Origin: a virus
Virus record (IMG/VR): IMGVR_UViG_3300008107_000102
Span: 25,436-89,435 of that record
Reading direction: 5' to 3' (one strand)
Length of the DNA: 64,000 bases
The first letter of the stretch is position 1. Every line of letters begins with the position of its first letter. The notes beneath the pieces are model-generated. The model did not search any database, had not been told where the DNA came from, and worked only from the letters and a program-made list of their open reading frames with translations. Below, piece by piece: positions 30,839 to 40,300 of this stretch. The translations under genes were made by a program, and so were the position numbers.

Positions 30839-31390
30839 TTGGTGATTATCTTGGATAAATTTATATGTGGGATAGACCCAGGTTTAACTGGGGGACTTTG
30901 TATACTACAAAAGGGGGATACCCATAATGTAGTTGATGTTAGAATCATGCCAATCTCTACGTCTGATAAGGATATAAACATGGGGGTAATTAAGAATTAC
31001 CTGTCTTATTATAGACCTCATCTTACTATTATTGAACGCCAGATAGTAGTACGGCCCAGGATAGTTGCGGGAAAGACGCGGCGTCAGGGTCTGGGTTCTA
31101 CTGCTAAGACTATGCTTAACTATGGGAAACTAATTGGCCTATTGGAGGGTATAGGTCTGAATTATGTAGTAGTAGATTCCCGTGAGTGGCAATCGCACTA
31201 TGCCGATATGGCCCCGCCTATTAAATGGACCTATAGTAAACCTACTAAGACACGCAGCGTATCTATTGCTGTGGATCTCTATCCTGCTGTTAATTTATTC
31301 AGGACTCCTCTCTGCCACAAGCCCCATGATGGTATGGCTGAGGCACTATTATTAGCTCATTATGGCGCAGAGGTTATCGATGACCTCTAA
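30839..31390 (+). CDS. RuvC-like Holliday junction resolvase
   Basis: Up to 183 residues. The RNase H-fold motifs are in order: ICGIDPGLTGG (first catalytic Asp), LTIIERQ (Glu), a basic GKTRRQGLGSTAKTML loop, and HKPHDGMAEALLLAHY (last Asp). Size fits RuvC. The start is uncertain: TTG 30839 or TTG 30851, the latter giving MDKFICGIDPG. It would resolve replication and recombination junctions before packaging. Overlaps the next gene. Confidence 0.8.
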   Translation: MVIILDKFICGIDPGLTGGLCILQKGDTHNVVDVRIMPISTSDKDINMGVIKNYLSYYRPHLTIIERQIVVRPRIVAGKTRRQGLGSTAKTMLNYGKLIGLLEGIGLNYVVVDSREWQSHYADMAPPIKWTYSKPTKTRSVSIAVDLYPAVNLFRTPLCHKPHDGMAEALLLAHYGAEVIDDL

Positions 31391-32504
31391 TATTATTACT
31401 AGTCGATCTATAGCAGAACGCCCGCCCTACTACTCTGTTAGTGCACTGCGCGTATATCGCCGCTGTGGGATGGAGTTCTATCATAAATACGTTGACCTCA
31501 ATAGGAAGAGTGGGGCTACGCGCTCTACTCTATTGGGTAACCTAGTGCATGAGGCCCTCGAGTTATTCTATGATCCTGAAGTAGAACATGATTATAATCT
31601 AGAGCAGTGCCTCGAGGAGACCTACATAAGCGCGCTTATGGCCGCTGGTGTCATTGTATCTAATACGCCTGCGTCGGACCAGACCACTATCTCTAGTTAC
31701 TTAATGGGTCTAGTAGATGGTTATGCAGCACTGCATAACAGAGCCCGCGCTGACTATAAGGGTCCCGATGCCATACGCACCGCTGCCGGTAAGGTGAGTA
31801 GTGCCTATCAGTCTACTACTGCATGGAAGCAGGCAGAGGAGCCCCTTCTCGCTCTACGGCATGCAGCTAATGAATATATGCTTATGCTTAATCCTGAATT
31901 GGATACTGAGCTTGATGTTATTGGCGCATTGACTGACGCGTTTAACCTATGTCGGGCCTTTATCCCTCCTAAGGAATTTAAGCGCACTATCTATGTTGAG
32001 TTACCTATCAGTGAGTATAATGACGGCACTATAATCAATGAGGTGTCTATGCCGCCTGACTGCGGCGGTGATGCCGGTATCAACCTCCTGGGCTTCATTG
32101 ACTGGGTGGGAATCACCTCTCATGGCCTAACTATAGTTGATTATAAGACCAGTAAATCTGCCTATACTACAGATAAGCTGGCGTATAACCCTCAGCTCTG
32201 TGCCTATGCCTATGCCTATGAGAAATTGACAGGCACTCGCGTTGATGCTATGGGTATCTATAACGTCAGGGAGGGTAGTCTAGTACTAACACCTATTGAC
32301 CGTAGCATCATGGATCGCGTACTAACCTCATTCTTTGGCACGCACAAATTAATCACGGCGGGTTTCTATCCTCACCACTACCCTGAGGATAATTATAGTC
32401 CCTGTCTCGATTCCTTCGGTAAGCCTTGTCCCTATCTCCATGATTGCTACCCTGAGCTCGCAGAGGAACAGAGCCTACTCGATCTCTATAGATTATTGAT
32501 TTGA
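31380..32504 (+). CDS. PD-(D/E)XK nuclease of the Cas4/RecB/AddB type
   Basis: 374 residues from ATG 31380 (31362 also possible). SVSALRVYRRCGMEFYHKYV carries the first Cys; VHEALELFY follows; the catalytic core is LLGFIDWVGIT then LTIVDYKTSK (D-x-YK); the QLCAYAYAY helix and three C-terminal cysteines (CLDSFGKPCPYLHDC) would complete a 4Fe-4S cluster. Such proteins act as exonucleases in recombination. Typical of phage recombination operons with RuvC. Confidence 0.8.
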   Translation: MTSNIITSRSIAERPPYYSVSALRVYRRCGMEFYHKYVDLNRKSGATRSTLLGNLVHEALELFYDPEVEHDYNLEQCLEETYISALMAAGVIVSNTPASDQTTISSYLMGLVDGYAALHNRARADYKGPDAIRTAAGKVSSAYQSTTAWKQAEEPLLALRHAANEYMLMLNPELDTELDVIGALTDAFNLCRAFIPPKEFKRTIYVELPISEYNDGTIINEVSMPPDCGGDAGINLLGFIDWVGITSHGLTIVDYKTSKSAYTTDKLAYNPQLCAYAYAYEKLTGTRVDAMGIYNVREGSLVLTPIDRSIMDRVLTSFFGTHKLITAGFYPHHYPEDNYSPCLDSFGKPCPYLHDCYPELAEEQSLLDLYRLLI

Positions 32505-32553
32505 CATACTGGTATTTAGTACGATAAGATTAATGGGTATATAGAGGATATGT

Positions 32554-33000
32554 ATGCCCAAACCTAACCCCTGGCTTGATGAAGTAAAGTATTACCTGCG
32601 TAAGAGGTTCTATCAGCAGATTGATTTCGAGTCTGCCTGTTACAATCGAACATTCTCATATGAGACAGTGCGTAAGTGCATGTATTTAATTATGAGAACT
32701 AGCCCCGATATATATAGACATGCCGCCTGGCTCTGGGCTACGCAGCGCAGTCGCAATGACATCGCGGGCGGTCTTAATGTGGATAGTAGTACTATTAAGC
32801 GTAAGTTTGATGCTTTTGCTATCCAATTACTTAATTATCTGATTCATCCTAATATCATGCCTGTATTAGGCCCCATCGATATTCGTATGCAGATGGAGGA
32901 AGAGGATAAGCACATCAGGATCCCTGAGATCGTCGAGGGTAATGTGTATACGGCCGCTGATTACTTAGATAGCGTGGTAGATGATGGCAGACTACACTAA
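32554..33000 (+). CDS. HTH protein, possible regulator
   Basis: 148 residues. RSRNDIAGGLNVDSSTIKRK is a helix-turn-helix like sigma region 4, so a late-gene regulator or terminase small subunit are options. The C-terminal part is acidic. It has its own short leader and overlaps the next gene. Confidence 0.55.
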   Translation: MPKPNPWLDEVKYYLRKRFYQQIDFESACYNRTFSYETVRKCMYLIMRTSPDIYRHAAWLWATQRSRNDIAGGLNVDSSTIKRKFDAFAIQLLNYLIHPNIMPVLGPIDIRMQMEEEDKHIRIPEIVEGNVYTAADYLDSVVDDGRLH

Positions 33001-33691
33001 TATACTGCAGGAGCTGCGGGACTGGAAGAATGACTTTGGTAGTCTGCTTGATAGTAAGCAGCTTATAGGAACTATTGATTGGCAGCCCCTCTGGGAGCGG
33101 TTAGTAGCTCTAGAGAAATTATTCAATGACCCTATAATATCTGAACCACTGGATAACTATAAGGTGGCTCTCCGCCACCCTATTGATGCCTGTGGGATGA
33201 CAGAATTTGTCGTGCAGTTAATAGAGAAGGGTTCCAGTGAGAGTGATATATCCCGCGCCTTATCTATGCACGGGGTTGATCTTACAGCGCGCGAGGTAGG
33301 TGAATGGATAACCGCCTATAGAAGCGCGCCTATAATGGAGAGAGTAGAGTATCCCTATGGCTCTGTGTTTGATACTCAGACACAGCTACAGACTATATTC
33401 AATGATCTTAAAGCAGGTATTATAGCTCTCGAGTCGGCCGATGATGAACCATTTTTTAAGGCTAGGAAAGTCAAGGAGGAAATATGGGTATCTATGTTGC
33501 AGGAGCAGCGTCAACTACTGAAGGATGCGCGCTCACTGATGGAGACTGTCAAGCAATTCGAGGCCATAGACCGATTCAAGCAAATTGTAATAGAGGAGGT
33601 GAACAAGGAGAATCCAGCTATAGCGAGTCGTATCTACCGGCGTATACAGATGGCCAAGACACTCCTCAATACGTTGGAGCCCCGCGCGTAG
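32981..33691 (+). CDS. Helical hypothetical protein, possible terminase small subunit or regulator
   Basis: 236 residues, mainly helical. GSSESDISRALSMHGVDLTA then REVGEWI has the shape of a helix-turn-helix, followed by long coiled helices with Gln/Lys/Glu repeats. DNA binding followed by oligomerising helices fits phage small terminases, but the large subunit is in the other operon. Undecided. The stop overlaps the next start as TAGTG. Confidence 0.45.
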   Translation: MMADYTNILQELRDWKNDFGSLLDSKQLIGTIDWQPLWERLVALEKLFNDPIISEPLDNYKVALRHPIDACGMTEFVVQLIEKGSSESDISRALSMHGVDLTAREVGEWITAYRSAPIMERVEYPYGSVFDTQTQLQTIFNDLKAGIIALESADDEPFFKARKVKEEIWVSMLQEQRQLLKDARSLMETVKQFEAIDRFKQIVIEEVNKENPAIASRIYRRIQMAKTLLNTLEPRA

Positions 33692-33954
33692 TGGCATCAC
33701 AATATAGCACGCATATACTAGATGAATACTTTCTTTATAATAGCTTCAATGTATTCATCGGTACATTTATATTTGGCCTAGGTGGTAGTATTAATTATGA
33801 TAGATGTGGTTATACCTTCTATCAGGACATTCGACTGGGCTCCATCTATTGTGCTATTAGCTGGTCTAGTCAACGCCCATTTCATCTGAAAATTAGAGGT
33901 AAGCTCATTGAAAACAAACTATCACGGCGGGAGGTATCTCAGATGGAACAATAG
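33691..33954 (+). CDS. Hypothetical protein at the end of the plus-strand arm
   Basis: 87 residues from GTG 33691, coupled to the previous stop. A longer upstream frame exists but overlaps the preceding gene by 207 bases and is probably not used. Contains a hydrophobic FNVFIGTFIFGLGGSI stretch and an aromatic segment; single membrane helix possible. Last gene before the convergent terminator. Confidence 0.45.
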   Translation: MASQYSTHILDEYFLYNSFNVFIGTFIFGLGGSINYDRCGYTFYQDIRLGSIYCAISWSSQRPFHLKIRGKLIENKLSRREVSQMEQ

Positions 33955-34030
33955 GGCAATAGTAAAAACAGTACAAAAAGCTAGTCGAGTGTTGTCGCAC
34001 TGCCCAGCTTGAATTCAGTAAACATTCTAC

Positions 34031-34159
34031 CTATCGCTTCCCGCCTTGATTATCCCCACCGTAGAGTTTTACCAGTTCTGTTACGGTACGGAGAAAAACG
34101 AACTCGTAGGGCTTGATCTCGCCCAGAGCTACGTCGTAAAAGAGGGAGCTTAGGAGCAT
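34031..34159 (-). CDS. Doubtful 42-residue protein or gene fragment
   Basis: MLLSSLFYDVALGEIKPYEF then VFLRTVTELVKLYGGDNQGG-KR reads like real protein with host-type codons, but it has no good ribosome-binding site. It may be the C-terminal remnant of a host gene. Confidence 0.35.
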   Translation of the reverse strand: MLLSSLFYDVALGEIKPYEFVFLRTVTELVKLYGGDNQGGKR

Positions 34160-34271
34160 GACAATGAGTAAGTGATTTATTGATTGACCTCCTGGCTTCT
34201 TGAGTCCACTAATAAGGTTTTAAATCTCCTGGTGGGCTGTTGAGAGGGCTAATCTCAATGATGCGAAGCTA

Positions 34272-34303
34272 GAAAAAAGCCAGTACCTGTAGGGGTACTG
34301 GCT
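34272..34303 (-). terminator. Bidirectional terminator between the two arms
   Basis: AGCCAGTACC (34278-34287) and GGTACTGGCT (34294-34303) form a perfect ten-pair stem with a six-base loop. On the minus strand a T6 run follows (34277-34272), ending the structural operon; on the plus strand CTTTA follows, giving weaker stop of the early arm. Confidence 0.9.
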
Positions 34304-34386
34304 CTTTACAAATGCATCCCCCCATCTTAGCTTATTAGGATAGGTTGAGTCAAGCTAATAATGTTGGGGATTCCTGACACGAGGGC

Positions 34387-37300
34387 CTAGCCCATGCGTA
34401 ACATTGCCTCTCTATCAAGTTTACCATCTAACCTATTGACCCAGAGACTATTATCGTCACTGGGTCTTGTTGTGACTGTTACTGTATTACCATTCTGCTC
34501 GGCGCTGGTCTCCTGAGATATTAGTGCTATATGGCCCCGTCGTGTTGCCTCCTCTGCTATCTCCTTCAGCTCGGGGCTGAAGTTACCATTATTGCTTATA
34601 ATGGCTCGAGATTGAGTAGCGGGTGCGGGCCCGCCTACTGTCTTACTGACGGCTATGGCTAGACGGGCCACCTCTGTATTATAAGGAGTAGCTGACTGGG
34701 CCAGCTTATTCATAGTGTCTGATACAGTAGCGCGAATAGCCGCCATGTTGTTTTTATACTGGCCTAGCATCTGCTGTCTAACGTATATCTTTATGGAGCC
34801 CCAATCACTACTGGCCCGCGCTGACTTGACCCAACTGGTCTGTCCGAATATCTCTACGTTGAAGAGACGGGCCCGTCGTGCTATCTCTCTCTCTGTGAAT
34901 GGATCTAGTAGTTGTATGTTACTATCCCCTCCATCAGGTGTCGGTAACAGCATAGCTGCCGTCCTATTACCAGCGGAGTCCTTGCTAGCTTCGGCCCATC
35001 TATCCGCGTTGTATTGGAAGGCGCGCCCTGGCATAGCTAGTGTCATGCCGCCTGGCCCTTGTTTATAACGCGCTAGTAGATAATCTGTTGGCGTGACAAA
35101 CATATTCAGCCCTGTTATCTTACCCATGCCCTCTACTGCGACGCTACTACCGCGGGCCAGTGTCTCGTGTACACCTGGGGTGGCAGTTATAACTGCCCCT
35201 CCTAGAAGGCCCCCCAGGCCTGATTTAGCTATTAGACTCCAGCCCGCGCCCTTGAACCAGCTTGCAGCCGCCCCGACTAGTGACATTGCACCTAGTGCCA
35301 TGCCTATAGCCGATGTAATGACGCCCTTGACCTCATCATTACCCAATGATAGAACGCTGGGTATCTTATCTCCTATTATGTCGCCTATAGCTCTATCTAC
35401 GCCGGCCCAGAATCTCTCGCTAGCTTGACTGAAGTCCTGCCAGGCATCGCCCTTGGTGACTGCCTCTAGGTGTTTATAGCCCCATGCAAATAGTCCTGTT
35501 GCTATACCTACGCCTATTGCTACCACCCCTATTGCTGCTATTAGAGGGGCGCCCATGACTGCCGCGCCTATAGCTCCTATTGCTTTAGCAGCTATTAGAC
35601 CTGTGACTATACCAGTTATGGAGTTACGCACTGTCATACCAGCATGCTCCTCAAGTAGCTGTCTCTCTGCCTCAGTGTATAACTCATCCCGCTGAGATCG
35701 GCCGAGTCTTAAAAATGCACTACCCACATCTAGACTCTCTATGCCCCCCCAGGCTGTCATAACGCCGCCGCCTAATGCCTGAAGCGATCCCCATGCGCTG
35801 AGCCGCGCCTTAAAAAATGGGTAGACCTTTATCTCTGAGGGGTCAGCTATGGGAGCCTTACCGCTATCCCAGTGGAATATACGCTTCCATTGGGGGGCCT
35901 TCTTCCGCTCTATATCTATAATGCCGCCCTGCTTATTGGCCCAGCCCTCTACTCTCTGATTGCGACTACGCAATACTTCTATATCAGTAGTGGCCCCAGC
36001 CATTATCAGCGCCTTCTCCTTGATATCCTTGAATAGGAAGCCTAGTTCATTTAGTACGCTAGCGCTTATGATGCGTATCTGTTCGTCTGATGTCAGACCA
36101 CGGAAGCGCGATGATATCATGAAGGCATCACCAGGATCGGGGTTAAGAGATATATTACGTATAACCTCGCGCTCTATCGTCTCCTCGATAACCTCGCGTA
36201 TACGACGTCTTAGGAATGAGTTAGCATCTCCATACTGTATCTTGAATGTCTCCTCGTTTAATCCTAGTAGTGAGTAGGCCTTCTGTGAGAAGAGGGCGGG
36301 CCCGTTATTAATTGATATATCGCTATCTAGTAGGTTTAATATCTTAGTTAGGAAGCTATCGGACCCGCGGCTTATAGCGTCATCTAGACTATCTACTAAT
36401 TTACGTACTAGAGCATCCCTATCACCTATACTGCGTACAGTGCTCTCGTTTATAATAGGGGCATCGTATACGCGCGCCATTAGAGCATCCATCCCGTCAT
36501 TTGCGGTTATACTCATAGAACTATTGAGGAAATAACCTATTCTCTTCCCTACCTCTCCGCCCATGCCATCAGGTGGACTGGCGTGTAGCGTATAGGTGAA
36601 GCGGCCCCGCTTCACCTCATACTTCATACGGTTCTCTCCTAGGGGGCTCTTAGCCTGGGGTGCCGTTATAATAAAGTGTTCTGCCTTCTCACCGGCCCAT
36701 AGAACACGCAGCTCAGTCATAACGTTATCTATAGCTCGTGCCTGCTTACCTCCCTCTAGTACGCCAAATAAACTCATCATCGCGCCTATCGCGCCCGCAA
36801 TCATAGTGGCTGCAACGCCCCCAGCTAGACTCGTCATAATGGGTGTGTTGATTAGTGGTATCTTACCCCAGAAGTTAACTAAGAAGGATCCCATCATCCC
36901 CAGGATATTGCTCTCCTCTGTCCTCATTGATGTAGGCGCGCCCATCTCCAGCCAGTCTCCATCTGCAGCATATATATCTACCCGTCTACCTCCTGTACGC
37001 CGTTCCGACGAGTACTTAATGAAGTTCTCGTACTGTACGAAGTTGAGGGGATTAGCCACTCTGGATGCCAGGCCAGGGAATGCAGTTTCTGCTAATAGTC
37101 GCATGTCTCCCTTACTCAACGATGCAATTAGCGTGTCTAGATATGACTTGGGTTTCTTACTATCCCGGGGATTCATACCATCAGGATTACCTAGATTAGT
37201 CATCTCAGATACTAGTGACTCGGGCCGCTGATATGCGAAGTTGCGTATTACCTGCAGGCGACTACTCAACGCTATGTTCATCAACGGATCCGCTCTATAG

Positions 37301-40300
37301 AGGGCCAGGCTGGCTCTATTGAATGGGCTAGTTACGCGCCGGCGGTTCTTATCAGTCAGTGGGTCTAATCGTGCTGTTAGACTGACTACGCTGATGGCCA
37401 TAAACTTGCGCTGATCCTTTGATAAGTCATTCATCGAGGCATCAGTTATATTAGCCTTACGGTAGTCGCGCGCGTATAGCTGGCCCATGGCCCCTGCCTT
37501 GACCATCTTGAACATATAGGCTGGCGCTGTAGAATATACTGCCGTACTGATGTCCTGGTTAGTAGACTGTAGCTGCATGTAGAAGGTCTGACGCGAGCCT
37601 AGCTCTCCCTCTCGCACACTAGTACCGAATACTAGGACACTCATGAATGGGTTACTGGCATTTAATACAAAGCTGCTGCGTAGGTTATCTATTGCAGTAC
37701 TCATACGCCCTACGTTGCTCTCTATGGGGTTGATTAAGCGCACGCCGCGCTTACGCTTATAGGCGCCATCTGCCATTACAATCAGAGGCTCCAGAGGATC
37801 CGGTGCCACAGCTATATCCCGTCGTGTGACTAGACGGAATGCATTAGATACGAACTCCAGCGGCGTGCCATCCATAGCATTATAGAAGCCCGCTGTTGCT
37901 TCCTCCTGATTACCTGAGCCAGATAATATAGCACCTACACCTAATAGAAGAGCAGTAGCGGCTATGTTCACGGTACCTAGTGCCGCTGCAGAACGTAATA
38001 GCCTATTACCGCCGGGCCCCAGTATTCTGGCGTTTCTATACTTGAGGTAGTCCCGGCTATCTACTAGGGTGCGTAGGTTCTCACCGTAATCTGTTAGTCT
38101 ATAGTTACCTGCCTCGTCTATAATGTCCCGTACCTGGAAGTTAGATGGACGCCGGCCGTGTTCATTCATAGCATCATGGTATGCTTTGCCATGCTGTGTC
38201 TTCAGGTGTTCATCTAGTAAATCGAAGCTATGATAGCCCCGTCGATTATTACGGTAGTCTGATAGGTAGGTCTCTACAGTATTGAAATCAGACCGTATGT
38301 CTCTCTCAAGAGAGGCTAGACGTAGCCGCCGCCACATACCTAGTGGGTTCAGTGGGTGCATCTTACCTACCTTGGCCCTCATTCTACGATACCGCTCTAT
38401 AGTAGCGCCTGGGTCTAGCCCGAGGTCTGCTAGTTCTACTACTGCCATAGCGTTTACGCCGGCATAGAGCCCCACTGTAGCTAGTCGAGTCATGACATTG
38501 TCGTCCATGCCCTCACTTATGTTCCACCCAGTCTTAGTCTGGAATAGGGCTGCTGTAGTGCCAAGAAGTAGTGGCATGCGATAGGCCCGCCATCTGCGTA
38601 GACCCGTATGCATACCGCGGCTTATACTAATATCATTCATACCTGTTACTCTCGCTACACGAGATTGTAGCGCCGCTACATTCTTACGCCATGGATCGTG
38701 CTTCATAGCGAAGGAATATGCAAAGGCCAGAGAAGTACCTACAAGTAGAGAACTTGTTAGAGGACTCGTGCCCGTTAGTCCAAATAGTGCGCCTAGCACA
38801 GGCGGTACAATAAAGTTACTCAGAGCTATGACCTTAGCTAGTCTTCTATCTAGCTTATCGAATCCTTGTAGTGCCCCGTAACTAAACCCCGCCATTGTGT
38901 CTATTACCTTACCTGAGTAATGCCAGAAGGAACCAACCGCAGTTCGTGCACCTGCTATGGGTATATTCATAGCCCGGCCGCCCCAGTCATCTACTAGTAC
39001 TGCTAAGTTAGTCATCTTATTGCTGAGATCCTTCGCACCCGCACCTATCGTTGGATCGCGTAGTATCTTAGAGCGCGCGTACTCTGGTAACAGAGCAGAC
39101 AGACTAACTAGACCCGCCGTTAACGATACTGCTAATGATACATTACCAGCGCTCTGTATGTAATTGATAACGTTATCCTTCTCCTGGTTATATATGAAGG
39201 CCTCAGCGAAGGGCTTATTAGCGTCGAAGGCTAGGGGGGCTGACACGCTCATAGAGATACCCAGTACAGGTGCTGATTGTACCCCCATACTATAACTGTA
39301 TACGCCTTTATCTATCTCAGAACCACGGCGCCGTGACTCCGCTATGAAGAACTGTATGTAGGACGTGGGGGCCTGGCTCGCGTAGACCTCTATAGTTTTG
39401 GCCCGTCGACTTATAGCTGCTACCGGTGTGTGGGCACTAATGCGTCCTGCTACGAATGCAGACCATGCCTCTAGAGTCCTCTCAGTTCTATTGCCAACTA
39501 GCGTGCCTGTATTAACCCTATTGAGTACTGATTGTTTCCATGCCTGGAGACTACCTACTGTTGCGTAGTTCTCGTCTAGTACCTGCCCCTCTTGCCCTGT
39601 CATACGGTTGAAGGTATTCATTATAAAGTTACCTACACCAGTGATGACGCGGGGGGCCCATAGTAGCGCTGCTGTAGTTAGACCCCACGTCATGAATCTA
39701 TTACCCTTCTTGACTAGAGTGCCTCGCTTCAGTACCTCCTCCGCCTCTGCGGATATTAGACGACTGATACCATTGGCATACAACTCATCGCTGAGACTAT
39801 ACCGGTTAATAGCCATACTGCCAAATACCTCACTACCTACATAACCCCCGGCTACTGCTAATGCCGTATAGGCAGCCCCCATGACGGGCCCCTCGAGTAT
39901 TAGATTGCGGTTATTGTAGCGCACCTCCTCTACGTCGACAGCACCGAACTGCAGGTTAATAGAACGCAGGAAGCTAGGCCCACTGGCATCTAGTATATTA
40001 GCTAGGCCAGTCTGTACGTTCATAAGAGCTAATACAGAGGCACCTATAACACCCTTATTGCGGAAGAACGATGAGGTTAGGAAGCGACTATTACGCCCTG
40101 ATATTAACCTGAATAGATCCTCTTGAGCTGCCGTGGCCCCCGCTGCTCGTTGTACTGCCTGCTGATAGTGAGGACTACTCTGTATGGCCTGATTGTAGAC
40201 TATCAACTGATCTACAAACTTAGCAACTAACTGGCGCTGCTCGCTAGTTTGTACATTACCTATCTGACGACTACCTTGTCCATTAATGCCTACCTCCCAT

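Larger units (their letters stand above)
33955..34386. other. Gap between the convergent arms
   Basis: 432 bases between the two transcription arms. It holds a 42-codon minus-strand frame (34031-34159), the terminator at 34272-34303 and no other gene I can support. Composition is host-like rather than phage-like, so part may be inserted DNA. Confidence 0.6.

Noticed and set aside
33484-33690. Upstream extension of the last plus-strand gene
   Set aside because: It would overlap the preceding well-formed gene by about 207 bases and reads as low-complexity shadow. GTG 33691 with TAGTG coupling is preferred.
36596-37231. Long plus-strand frame inside the giant minus-strand gene (211 codons)
   Set aside because: It is a shadow of the coding strand: no ribosome-binding site, no domain, and composition mirrors the antisense codons. 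The same applies to plus-strand frames at 49784-50218, 58275-58646 and 63068-63625.
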